The notes below the pieces were generated by a model. It ran no database searches. It saw nothing but the letters and a program-made list of their open reading frames with translations, and was not told the DNA's origin. From contig CM066321.1 of the NCBI GenBank assembly GCA_033807775.1, positions 248,670,422 to 248,734,421 of the forward strand: a stretch of DNA of 64,000 nucleotides, written 5' to 3'. Made by a program: the position numbers and the translations under genes. The DNA comes from Saussurea involucrata (lineage: Eukaryota > Streptophyta > Magnoliopsida > Asterales > Asteraceae). Below, in pieces: positions 33,755-46,067 of the stretch. Within the stretch, counting starts at the first letter, position 1. Every line of letters begins with the position of its first letter.

Positions 33755-34551
33755 TTTGATATCATGCTGCAAATAGCTTTCTAAGAGCATCCGCAACAAT
33801 GAAATTTCATTCCAATTGCAAATGGGCCACATCAGCGCCACATCAGCTTTGCAATTATCTTAAAATTATCCCCCACAACAATGAAATTTCACCCACTTTC
33901 TAAAATGACACCTCATCATAAAAAACTATATTTTAATCAAATAACAACAAAACTACAATTAAATACTCTTTATTATAATTTAATATGAAATATTTTATTA
34001 ATTAAATAACTATAATTAAATACTCTCTACAAAACTACAATTAAATACTCTCTACAAAACATAACAAAACATGATTTGACATAAAGCAATTTCTAACTTA
34101 GAAATTATTCCCTACAATTTCTTATACTATTCACTGCCACATTAGCAAAAAGTACTGATTTGACATTTGCAAATTACTAAAACCAATTTCTAATTGAAGG
34201 AGGCTATTTGCACCAAAAAAAGTTCTAAGACCATCCGCATCCATCCCATTCTAACCCACACTTTTTCACTGCCGCATCAGCGCCACATCATTTTTCCCTT
34301 CCAACCCATTCTAACCCACAAACCCCCACATCCATCCCACACCACCATCCCATCTTTTATTTATTTTTATTTTTATTTTTGTTACAAGTATATTAATTTA
34401 AATAATTTAAATTTTATAAATAATTTATAATTTAATATAAGATAAAACAATTAATAAAATATTTCATAAATTGAAACTACAATTTTAACCTTACATAACC
34501 AAATTAAAAACATAAAAAAATACATAATTTCAAATTAAAAAACTACAAATT

Positions 34552-36037
34552 TCACCAACCATATAGTTGTCGAATCAACTCTTTGTGGGCTAAAATCGCA
34601 TTTAACTCGTTACCCGTGAGATGATCATGTGGTTTGATGTAAAACTTGAGATCTTTCCGCATTTCTCTTTGTTTCAAAGCTTCCGCTTTTGTCTTTGCCG
34701 CTTCCACTTTTATCTTTGTCGCATCGGCTTTGTCCCTCGCGGTTTTCAACATTTCCTCCTCCACGGTTAGTATTTTTGTATTTGCAACGTTTATATTCTC
34801 GACATACGCCATAAGATTCTTCAACGCCTCGTCCTTTTCCGCCGTCTTTGTGGAGGATGACGCGGCACGTTTACCTTTATCTCTCCCCGTCGGTCGTGTC
34901 GGTTCTTGTACGAAGACATCCTCCTCCTCATGGCTTTCTTCATTAAGGTTGAACCGAACACGTGCGTCAGAAGACGTCGTGTTTGGGTTTGAATCCGACG
35001 TGGACTTGCTCCGTTTTGAGGGCCTCGGGTTATCGTCCATGGAATGTACGATCTTCCACTTAGGGTGGCCTTTCACAATTCTCCAAGCCGTCTTGTGGGA
35101 GAAAAGGCTTTTGGTTATTATCTGCCCGATACATCGTATGTGCCCTCTCCATGAAGTCCGCGTCACCCCATCCGGATTTATATTGGGCTCTTAGATTATT
35201 GTAGATCCCGTTAAACTTCATCATTTTTTTGTTCATGTCACCCCATTTGGATTGTACTTGGTCTTTATTGCGTTGATGTTGGCGACTTGAGTTGAAATAA
35301 TCGAGTATTTTTCCCCAAAATTGTCCTACAAAAATAAATATATATATATGAATACGTATATATAATAAAGATAAACACATTAATAAATATATATATATAT
35401 ATGAATACGTATATATAATAAAGATAAACACATTAATAAATATATATATGAATACGTATATATAATAAAGATAAATACATTAATAAATATATATACCCGC
35501 TTTTTGTGCGTTTCCAACGATACTATCTTCGGAGACGTGAAGCCATGCACGTGCCAACAAAACCTCTTCTTCGGAAGTCCACGAAACCGCTTTCGTTCTA
35601 TTTGCAAATTTCTTTTTCCCTTGTGTCGTGGTTCCCGCATCGAGTTGTGTTTCGGGAACCAAATCGGGTGGGGTTTCGGGAACCGTTTCTTCGACCTCAA
35701 CGTCCTCCGAATATGTTTCTTGTTGTAGTAGTTGTTGGAATTGCCCACCTTGATTATATTGTGGAAATCCACCTTGCATAAATGGTTGAAAGCCGCCTTG
35801 ATTAACTTGTTGGAATCCACCCGAATTAAATTGTTGGAATCCACCCGAATGAAATTGTTGGAACCCAACCGGGAGGGTGTTGGGTGAATACATAGGGTAT
35901 TGTTGTATGCTTCCATGGTAGGTTGATGGTGGTGGTGTAAGATTGAAAATATTTTCCGTCGGGGACGGTTGCGAGCTCGTGCCTCGCGATTTGGAACCTC
36001 GTCGTGGTGTTGTGAACCCTTGTGTTTCTTTATCCAT
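34552..36037 (-). pseudogene. Harbinger ORF1 protein (Myb/SANT-like DNA-binding), frameshifted
   Basis: Two exons on the minus strand, 36037-35497 and 35325-34552, joined in phase. The N-terminus is Gln/Gly/Phe-rich with repeated GGFQQFNSGG-like units. The SANT-like domain is VSWTSEEEVLLARAWLHVSE, followed across the splice by QFWGKILDYFN and KWGDMNKKMMKFNGIY. The C-terminal part is helical and Lys/Ala/Glu-rich, matching the NAM-associated C-terminus often annotated in plants as GST T3-like. A one-base shift near 35095-35105 breaks the frame between PFLPQD and WRIVKGHPKW. ORF1 proteins bind element ends together with the transposase; this copy could not make a full-length one. Confidence 0.8.
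35331..35495. repeat. ~50-bp AT-rich tandem repeat in the ORF1 intron
   Basis: Three copies of a unit with TATATATGAATACGTATATA then TAATAAAGATAAACACATTA, differing mainly in TA-run length. They fill the single intron of the Harbinger ORF1 gene. Confidence 0.85.
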
Positions 36038-36423
36038 TATGATTTTTTTGAAGAAAGAAATAATATTGAGAGAGTAGAATGAAGTGGGGAAGATGGGAGA
36101 GATTGAGAGTAAATTTGTTTGTGTGAAAAAATAAGTAGGTTAATATTAGTATTTATAGGATATAAATAATTAAAAAAAAATCATACCCAACATATTTCAA
36201 CGGATATATTTGAAAAAAGAAAAAAAATTGAAATCACCCAACCCGAGCTGGGTTGCCCAACCCGGGAGGGCTCCATCCCACGCCAACCCCAAGGGGTGCG
36301 ATGGTGTTCAACTCCATCTCACACCAACCCGGGCGAACCCAAACAATGGATGCGGGTGGTCTAATTGCACCAAAAAGTCAAAAAATGGGTGTTAAATGCA
36401 TTGTTTTTTGTGCCAATCATTTT

Positions 36424-36426
<3 letters not shown>

Positions 36427-36466
<40 letters not shown>
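36427..36466. repeat. (TA)n microsatellite
   Basis: Uninterrupted TA run of about 40 bp just after MITE-like copy 1. Confidence 0.95.
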
Positions 36467-36471
<5 letters not shown>

Positions 36472-38620
36472 TATCTTTTTATATATATGATATATATAGT
36501 GTTGTCTTTTCTTTTTTCTATTTTATATTTATTTGTATTATATATTTTTATTTAATTGTATTATATAGTTTAAAAAGGTTTGTTTTTCTTTTACTTTTTG
36601 GTTTTATTTAAAAATAAATAAAAATTTATAAATATAAATATTATTAATTTTTTATAATTATATAATTATAAAAATAAAACATAAACATTGCGATTTAACA
36701 TATAAATAGAACATAAAATAATCTATATTACATTCGATTATTCTAAAATAACATTATACGTAGTACAATTAACACGTAAATGTCGCTGGTACTTTTGTAT
36801 TCGATTTGAATACGGGGTAGCCCATCCTGCAGCACACGGATAACGGTAGTGGAAAAAATGTTGAGTTATAGTAGGGAACGGGTATCCTTCTGCCATATCT
36901 AATTTCACATAATGGTTACCATTAACGTACTCAATTGTAAAAGCAACATGTTGATACCACGCTGGCGGAGTGGACCTAAGCGGCAAGTACGTCATACAGC
37001 CTGCCATATTTATAACGTGTAATACACATTATACTTTGAAGCAATCAAGACACCTATTTCAGGCATTGTCATCCAGTGTTCAACTGGTGCACCTCGATCT
37101 GATTGAAAGAAGTTTAAAGTGTTGTAAACAATATTCCAATATTGACCTCCAAAAGCGTTCCAGTATTCTGTCTTGTGTGTATCTAACTCTTCCATCAAGT
37201 TAGACCGAATTGTTGGCCATGCATCTTCATGAAGACCCAGACAGACAGTTATTGCTCGGAATCCACAATTTCCATCACCTCTCACATCATGTACATGCGT
37301 AATGTAAGGGTGAAACATCTTTGGAAATTGATTAATGTATGGATGTACATTATAGTTTTTGCCCATGAAAGAACTGTGTCTCGGTGGTTCCTGGTAACTC
37401 ATTTTTTCCAAGTCAACAAATGTTGACGCGTTCGAACTACTACGTCTAAGGGGTCTTTCACTTGTAAAAGACGGGTCAACATGAGTTGCAACAGACGGGT
37501 CAACATGAGTTGCAACAGACGGATCAACATGAGTTGCAAATAAGGGATCAACATGAGTTTTTCTGAAAAACTTATCCTTCAACGAGGGCCGTCCACGAGT
37601 AGTCTTGTTAACAACAGGTTCACGAACCCATGTTTTTGATGCACTGGCTATCTCTTTTATCTTCCTCAGAAAACTGAACTTACCAGATCTCGATTGCTTG
37701 TTAAATTCCTCAGTAAACATTTGGACTTCAGCTTCACAACCTACGTCATCATCTTGTAAAGATTGGCACGGTGATAAATCAAGCGTCGTCCAAAATACAT
37801 CAATTGAATCAATTGGGATATGATGACCTTTGTTCAAGTATTGCATTTGTTCGTGCGCACATGGCAACCCATAACTTGTACGTAGTAGACAACTACAATT
37901 TTCAGAAAATAAGGCAACAGATTGAGCTCGCTCATACTCTTGGAATATTATGTTTAATGCATAATGTGAAACGAAACCACACAATTGTTGGAAGTGTGGT
38001 ATGCGATGACGATGTTTCGTGACACTTTTGCTCACTTGAATACTTGCTTTAATTTCTGTATCTTGTGACTGAATGAGTTGATTGATCTTGCTCATAAATG
38101 TCGGTAGACTTGATTGCGCTGAATCCAAGTAAGTTTTCAACTTGGAATGTTGACTCTCCACTCTGTTACTTGTCTGATTTCCAAAGTGGAGAAATTTTTC
38201 AGTCCAAATAGATACAAACATTTCTTCATATTTCAACCATGTGTCATTCAGATAAGCAAGAACACCTGAAAATTAGAACAATTTAACTTTTTTTAGTAAT
38301 TGTTAAACTTACATATAACATTTTACTTATAATAATATATTAAGGTGTACTTGGATAGCTTCGTAATACTGCTTCAAGTTGTGAGAAATTAAACATGTAA
38401 GTTTCATCCGTTACCGAGTCAACTAATGTCACCCATGCATTGTAAAAGGAACCCCAGTCATGATTTGATGTTATTACTGGCTTACAATTTCTCATAATAC
38501 TTTGGTAGATGTGCCATCTATAAAGTAATCTTTTAGCATCAGGAAATACAATACTGCATGCTTTCACCAGTGCCAACTCCCTGTCTGTGACGATCACACG
38601 TGGATAAAGACATCCCTCCA

Positions 38621-39306
38621 TGTAACGACCCCGATATCCCAATATGCAAATAACATATATTCATGCCATAATATCATCAAAAGATACATTATATATCTAT
38701 AACACATTCGGTCCCAAGGTCTAGGTAACATAAAATAAACGAGTATAAATTTTTCGCGGAATACAATACATGTTGATCAATAACAAAGTCATGGGATCAA
38801 AACATAGTTATGTCATCAACACAAAAGTCTTCACAAAAGATATCCACGGCATAAACTGTTCACTTGCCCTTACCTGAACCACCACCTGGAATACATATTT
38901 TTAAAACAGAAAATGAGGGTTAGACCTAATGGTCTAGTGAGAAAATCCCTGTTAGTTGAAACCTGCCAAGAATCCATTTGTATAAAACCCATATATATAC
39001 AAGTACACATATATTACACTTAATTAAATACCAACCAAAACTTGCGTTCCGAAATCCACTCATTCCCCCTTATTCCTCCACAATTGGCCAAACTAGTGGT
39101 TGCAAGCCAACTAGTCAATTTACTCTGCTGTACAACATCTACAGTAAACACGCCTGTCCGCTTACCGGAACCCGGCAACACACCGGTCCGCCCTCGGATC
39201 CCGGCCCCATATTCTCGCAGAATACTCATATAATTACGGTATACCATCATGTATATAAACATTTCAATAAACACACATAATCACATTAGGTATCACACTC
39301 TTAATC

Positions 39307-39341
<35 letters not shown>

Positions 39342-40438
39342 GTATTCCGGTTGAAAAACGTTTTTAAAATAAAACTCACCTGAAACGTATATCCCAAAGC
39401 TTCTCCAAGTTAGTATCACGTATTTCCACTCTTCACAGAATCTGAAATCATATAAAATACCACATATCTCTTTTAAAAACTAAACTTACAAAATTCACAT
39501 CTGGAGTCGCAACTCACTAAAAATCGCTATGAACAGTACCCAAATCGCAACCCCTTATTGCGATTCCACCCTGGAGTCGCAACCCTCTATTGCGATTCCA
39601 CCCTGGAATCGCAACCCACTACTGCGATTTCACTCCAAGTCGCAATTCACTATTGCGATCCCAACCCAAGTCGCAACCAACTACTGCGATTCCATCCCAA
39701 ATCGCAAACGACCACTGCGACTTCATACCCGAGTCGCAACCAACTATTGCGACTCCGATGAATGTCGCAGTCGTTCATTGCGACTTCGATGAATCTCAGC
39801 CCACTGCTCATTCTAAAACCCAGATTTTTGCAGTTTTACTCTATGTATGCTACTGAAAATTTGTAGATATGTTCAAGACTATATACATATCCTATCCTTA
39901 AGCTTAGACTTCCCAAAACATCCATTAATAGCAAAAAAAAACCACCAAGAACTCAACTAATATTCAAGAACACTTCTAAGTAATTAAAACACAACAAATG
40001 GAGGGATTGTTTACCTTGAATTTCTGCAACAAAGCTTCTTAATCCTTTTCTTCTTCTTTCCTTCAACCTCTATCTCGATCTCTCTCTCTCTTTCTCTCTT
40101 TCCACCAAAGATAAACACACACACACACTTGTTGGTTTTTCAAATGAAAGTAAAAGGTGGTACTTCTCCTATGTTAACCAAAAAGGACGGTATGGAGGGA
40201 ACACCTCCATACCCCTCCCCAACAACTCCAACAACTCCCACTTTCCTATCTTTTCTTTCTTTCTTCTAAAAAAGAAAATGACCAAAATAACCTTCTAGCT
40301 TTCTTAAAATATCCAAGACTAACCCTTGACTTATTTTCCCTTAAATAACTAAAATAAAACTTATATAGATAAACTTCTAAATTCTAGAATACCAAAATAC
40401 TACTGGTCAATTAACAACTAAAATACCTGGTTATTACA
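38621..40438 (-). repeat. 3' LTR of the Tekay element
   Basis: 1818 bp, TGTAACGACC to TTATTACA. It contains a TCGCAA/TTGCGA repeat array (39505-39790) and is followed inward by the polypurine tract. Confidence 0.95.
39505..39790. repeat. Array of TCGCAA...TTGCGA inverted-word units in the 3' LTR
   Basis: About eight units of ~32 bp, each with a TCGCAA(C/T) word and its complement TTGCGA(T/C) some 10-12 bases later. Each unit could form a stem and neighbouring units could pair with each other. Open frames across it are repeat artefacts. The partner array is at 46225-46535. Confidence 0.9.
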
Positions 40439-40440
40439 AC

Positions 40441-40455
40441 ATCTCCCCCTTAAAA
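40441..40455 (-). other. Polypurine tract
   Basis: Minus-strand TTTTAAGGGGGAGAT directly precedes the 3' LTR, where second-strand synthesis would be primed. Confidence 0.85.
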
Positions 40456-40477
40456 GAATTCCGTCCCGGAATTCAGT

Positions 40478-43400
40478 TTAAGAGAACAGATGAGGGTATT
40501 TGGCTCTCATCTCCGACTCCGATTCCCATGTCGCATCCTGACCTCTATGATGTTTCCACTGAACTTTTACTAGCCTGATCTCTTTGTTCCGCAATACTTT
40601 AACTTTGTGATCAACTATGGCTTCCGGTTCCTCCACGTAGTTCAACCTTTCATCAACATGAATATCTGGTAGAGAGACAGCCTGACCTGGCGTAACCAAA
40701 CATTTCCGAAAGTTCGATACATGAAACGCGTTGTGGATATGGCTTAACTCTATCGGTAGATCCAATCGGTAAGCTACTTCCCCAATCCTTTCTGTAATTG
40801 CAAACGGTCCAATATACCTCGGGCTAAGTTTACCTTGCCTTCCAAATCTAATGACTCCTTTCCATGGCGAGACTTTCAACATCACGAAATCCCCAACCTG
40901 AAACTCTAACGGTTTCCGGCGTCGATCTGCGTAGCTTTTCTGTCTGTCTTGTGCCACTTTCAAACGTTCTTGGATCTGAGTAACCTTATCCGCGGTTAGC
41001 TGAACTATTTCTGGTCCCGCTAATTGTTTCTCTCCCACTTCATTCCAACACAGAGGCGTTCGACATTTTCTACCATACAATACTTCAAACGGTGCCGCTT
41101 GAATGCTGGAATGATAACTGTTGTTGTAGGCAAATTCGATCAACGGTAGATGTTTATCCCACGATCCCCCAAAATCAACTATACAAGCCCGGAGCATATC
41201 TTCTAGAGTCTGGATTGTTCTTTCACTCTGACCGTCGGTTTGAGGATGATATGCTGTACTTAACTTTACCTGCGTCCCCATCTCCCTTTGAAAGCTTCTC
41301 CAAAATCTCGAAGTAAAACGACTATCCCGATCAGAAATAATCGAGATTGGAACCCCATGTCGAGTTACTATTTCATCAATATATAATTTGGCTAGGCGTT
41401 CCATTGAATCAGTTTCCTTTATCGGCAAGAAATGAGCAGACTTCGTCAATCTGTCGACAATTACCCAAATAGAATCAAATCCCTTCGAAGTCCTTGGTAG
41501 CTTAGTGATGAAGTCCGTAGTAATCTGCTCCCATTTCCACATCGGTATTTCCAATCGCTGCAACTGACCAAACGGCCTTTGATGTTCAATCTTTACCTTC
41601 TTTCACGTATTACAATCTTCCACATACTTAGCAACACTTCTCTTAATCCCTGGCCACCAATAAAATTGTTTCAAATCTCTATACATCTTATTTGTACCCG
41701 GATGAATAGAGAAATGAGATTTATGAGCTTCATGCAGTACACGATCGCGTAACTCACCCAAACGAGGCACCCAAATTCTGCTCCCCAAACACAGCAACCC
41801 GCGATCATCTTTTTCTAGCAATTCTGACAACCCCACTAATCGTTCTGACTTCCGATGTTCTTCTTGAAACGCTTCTATTTGACACTTTTGCAATTCTTCA
41901 AAGATGCTTGGTAGAAGTTCAGCCCTCAACGAAATAACCCTTATTGTTCCACTCCTTTCCTGACGACTCAAAGCATCGGCCACCACATTCGCCTTTCCCG
42001 GATGATAGAGAATTTCACAATCGTAATCATTTACTAATTCCAGCCATCTCCTTTGTCTCATATTCAATTCTTTCTGGTCGAAAAGATGTTGGAGACTCTT
42101 GTGATCAGTAAAAATCTGACATTTGGTACCATAAAGATAATGTCTCCAAATCTTCAACGCGAATACCACTGCTGCCAATTCCATATCGTGTGTAGGGTAC
42201 TGCCGTTCATGATCTTTCAACTGACGAGAAGCATACGCAATCACCTTCCCACGCTGCATAAGTACACATCCTAATCCTAGTTTAGAAGCATCAATGTAGA
42301 CAACAAAATCTTCTGAACCTTCCGGCAATGCTAAAATCGGCGCGCTGCAGAGTCTCTCCTTCAGTATCCTGAATGCTCCATCCTGTTCTGCTTTCCATTC
42401 AAACTTCAGATTCTTTCGAGTCAACTTAGTGAGAGGTGTAGCAATACGAGAGAAGTACTTTATAAACTTTCGGTAGTACCCAGCTAAACCCAGAAAACTA
42501 CGTACTTCAGTTGGCGTCTTCGGCGGTTCCCATCTTTCAATCGCTTCCACTTTCGTCGGATCTACTTGAATGCCTTTCTCTGAAACAACATGCCCCAAGA
42601 ACTGAACTTCCCGCAACCAGAACTCACACTTTGAGAATTTAGCGTATAACTTTTCCCCCTTCAGTAACTCCAAAATCAAACGAAGATGTTGCGCGTGATC
42701 CTCTTTGGATCGGGAATAGATAAGTATATCATCGATAAATACAATTACAAATTTATCGAGATAAGGCTTACATACCCGATTCATCAGATCCATAAAAGCG
42801 GCCGGAGCGTTTGTCAATCCAAATGGCATTACTAAGAACTCGTAGTGACCGTACCTCGTACGAAAAGCAGTCTTTAAAACATCTTCTTCTTTAACCTTTA
42901 ACTGATGGTAGCCAGACCTGAGATCAATCTTGGAGAAATAGCAAGCTCCAACTAACTGATCGAAGAGATCATCAATTCTAGGAAGCGGATACTTGTTCTT
43001 GATCGTGTGCTTATTTAGTTCCCGGTAGTCGATACACATTCTCATTGAGCTGTCTTTCTTCTTTACAAACAACACTGGTGCACCCCACGGCGAAGAGCTA
43101 GGTCTGATGAAGCCTTTATCGGATAGGTCTTGCAGTTGCGTCATCATCTCTTTCATCTCTGGAGGAGCAAGTCGGTACGGCGCACGAGCAATAGGAGTGG
43201 CTCCAGGTATCAGGTCTATGCCAAACTATACTTGCCTATCAGGAGGGAGACTATTCAAGTCCTCAGGGAAAACCTCTGGAAACTCACTAACAATAGGGAT
43301 TTCTTCCAATCTATTCTTTTCAGGCCTACTATCTATCACATAGGCTAAGTAGCTCGGGCAACCCTTGCTGACACACTTACGGGCTTCTATCATAGAAATA

Positions 43401-45067
43401 AGACAAGACTGATGATTGCTACGATCACCATAAATCACCACTGCTCTCTTATCAGGTAAAACAATATTAATTATCTTCTTATCACAAACTATGCTAGCCT
43501 GATTCTTAGCTAACCAATCCATTCCTACCACCACGTCAAATTCGATCAAGGCTATAGGAAACAATCGTATTGGTACACCGTAACCCTCTATATCAATCAC
43601 ACAGTCATCAAATACTTCTTTTACCGACACCTGATTATCATTCGCAGTGTCTACCAGCAAAGCATGTTTTAACATTTTGGGCTCTAAATGCATGTGAACA
43701 GCAAACGAAGGCGACACAAAGGATCGATTTGCACCAGAATCAAATAACACCTTAGCACGTGTAGAGTTTATGAAAAATGTACCTGTAACCACATCCGGAA
43801 TTTCCTCCGCTTCTTTAGCGGTCATTTGGAACGTACGACCCCTTGCTTTCGGCGGTTCTATTCTTGGAATCACGGGGCTGGCAATTGCTGGTTTCCCTGA
43901 TAATCCACCCTGTTGTATTCTTCTTTGCGGACAATGTGACTGAAGATGATCCGGAGAATTACATGTGTAGCAAAATCGTGTAACGCGACAATCTTTAGCA
44001 ACATGCCCGGTCTTCCCACACCTATAGCAATCCCGCGATTCACTCTGACAGTTCCCTTGATGAACACGGTGGCACTTCGGACAAGGTCTTTCCATCGGTC
44101 GGAAAGGTGCACGGTTATCGAACTTCTGAGATCTGGGCTTTTTCGGATCGTGAGGTGGTCCTTCCCATTTCCTTTTCCCCATACTCCTATCACTGGCATC
44201 TCTCCTGTCATCTCGTTCCACATTTTCTGCAGCGTCCACTGCGGCTGTAAAGGTATCTGGCCCTGTTGCAGTAACTAATCTTCTGACCTCCGAATTGAGC
44301 CCATAGATGTATCTGTCCATCTTCAATCTCTCTGTAGCAACATAATATCCCGCAAAACGAGATTTCTCTAAGAACCTAGCGGTATAGTCTCTAACTGACA
44401 AACTCCCTTGTTGCAGACTCATAAATTCCTCTTCCAGTTGTCTGACAGCTGCTTGTGGACAGAAGTGTTGTGTGAAAACTAAAACAAATTCTTCCCAAGG
44501 GTAAGTAGAATATATGTATGCTCCTTCGGATTCCATACGAGCCTCCCACCAATACAAGGCATCACCCTTCAGCATTGCTGTTCCATACAGTACTCTATCC
44601 TCTTCTGCACACTTACTTGTCTTGAATATAGCTTCAATTTCCTTCAGCCACTTCATTGCTTTCACTGGATCCCGGTCTCTTGAATACGTAGGGGGTTTGC
44701 AACCGAGAAACATCTTATAATCACACTTCTTCGTTACTGGTAAGACGGTAGGGGTGATTGGTATTCCGACTTCTTGTTCCGCACCTGGTGGATCAGCTTC
44801 ACTGTGTTGACTTCGTTCAATCATTGCTTGTATACTAGCCTGCAACTTTCCCATTTCAGCAGCCAGGTCTTCTCGCGTAACGAACTCTGTACCTTGAGTT
44901 CTTCCCCCGGTTCGGCCCCCTGTTCCACTCCCAGTTCTACCTCCAGTCCTGCCTCCAGTTCGGCCTCTACCACGATTTCCCCCTCCTCTCCCTGTTCCTA
45001 TGGGTGGGTTTTCTTCATCCGGATTCTCTCCTCCCCTCCGAATTCTCTGTCTAGTGCCACTCGCCAT
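40478..45067 (-). pseudogene. Tekay gag-pol polyprotein with two nonsense codons
   Basis: A single frame from ATG 45067 (MASGTRQRIRRGG; an upstream in-frame extension lacks support). Order: Gly/Arg-Thr-rich N-terminus (repeated GGRTGGRT), gag capsid region (WWEARMESEGA), CCHC zinc knuckle (CYRCGKTGHVAKDC), aspartic protease (KVLFDSGANRSFVS), reverse transcriptase (FIDDILIYS), RNase H (FVVYIDASKLGLG), His/Cys integrase head, integrase core (TDFITKLPRTSKGFDSIWVI, PQTDGQSERTIQTLEDMLR) and a chromodomain-like tail. TAG at 43226-43228 separates protease from reverse transcriptase; TGA at 41603-41605 replaces a Cys of the integrase zinc-binding region. Both look like single-base changes. There are no frameshifts, consistent with youth. 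Confidence 0.93.
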
Positions 45068-45316
45068 TCTGTAGATTCGAACAAGGTTAATATACACACA
45101 AGCATATACCCCATATAACAAGGTATTCCAGTTCAAACATGCACCTGTAAAAACATAATTACACTGGCCAAGTGTAACTCGAAATTACCTTACATGATGT
45201 TCTTTCTACCTTTTTATACTTAGCAATCCCCAGGTTCTATCATAATAGGGACATCCTACTTCACATGCAGTTTAAGTCTAGGTACGAATATTTATACCTA
45301 AATCCCTTAAACTATG

Positions 45317-45329
45317 GCTCTGATACCAA
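45317..45329 (-). other. Primer binding site (initiator tRNA-Met)
   Basis: Minus-strand TTGGTATCAGAGC immediately inside the 5' LTR. Same site type as in the element at 860-8408. Confidence 0.92.
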
Positions 45330-45330
45330 C

Positions 45331-46027
45331 TGTAACGACCCCGATATCCCAATATGCAAATAACATATATTCATGCCATAATATCATCAAAAGATACATT
45401 ATATATCTATAACACATTCGGTCCCAAGGTCTAGGTAACATAAAATAAACGAGTATAAATTTTTCGCGGAATACAATACATGTTGATCAATAACAAAGTC
45501 ATGGGATCAAAACATAGTTATGTCATCAACACAAAAGTCTTCACAAAAGATATCCACGGCATAAACTGTTCACTTGCCCTTACCTGAACCACCACCTGGA
45601 ATACATATTTTTAAAACAGAAAATGAGGGTTAGACCTAATGGTCTAGTGAGAAAATCCCTGTTAGTTGAAACCTGCCAAGAATCCATTTGTATAAAATCC
45701 ATATATATACAAGTACACATATATTACACTTAATTAAATACCAACCAAAACTTGCGTTCCGAAATCCACTCATTCCCCCTTATTCCTCCACAATTGGCCA
45801 AACTAGTGGTTGCAAGCCAACTAGTCAATTTACTCTGCTGTACAACATCTACAGTAAACACGCCTGTCCGCTTACCGGAACCCGGCAACACACCGGTCCG
45901 CCCTCGGATCCCGGCCCCGTATTCTCGCAGAATACTCATATAATGACGGTATACCATCATGTATATAAACATTTCAATAAACACACATAATCACATTAGG
46001 TATCACACTCTTAATCCATACATACAT

Positions 46028-46067
<40 letters not shown>

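Larger units (their letters stand above)
34229..36361 (-). mobile_element. PIF/Harbinger element carrying ORF1 only
   Basis: 2133 bp with ends GACCATCCGCATCCAT (left) and GACCACCCGCATCCATT (right, reverse complement). It is flanked by TAA on both sides (34226-34228 and 36362-36364), the three-base target typical of PIF/Harbinger. Only the SANT/Myb-like ORF1 protein is encoded; no DDE transposase (ORF2) is present, so it is non-autonomous. Confidence 0.85.
33784..36420 (+). mobile_element. Old MITE-like element (family X), copy 1, split by a Harbinger element
   Basis: Begins GAGCATCCGCAACAATGAAA at 33784 (TAA precedes it) and runs to 34228, then resumes at 36365 with TTGCACCAAAAAGTC and continues to about 36420. 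The joined flanks of the Harbinger element align with 49790-49916 (reverse complement), where no Harbinger element is present. That confirms both as one family. The right boundary is lost in a TA microsatellite. Confidence 0.6.

Noticed and set aside
34646..35194. 182-codon plus-strand open frame
   Set aside because: It is the antisense shadow of the Harbinger ORF1 exon, which has recognisable SANT-like content on the minus strand.
36253..36611. Open frames with long Tyr/Ile runs
   Set aside because: They are produced by the (TA)n microsatellite.
39529..39856. Repeated plus-strand frames rich in CDSIP and ATHYCD peptides
   Set aside because: They come from the TCGCAA/TTGCGA repeat array in the LTRs and are present identically in both LTRs.
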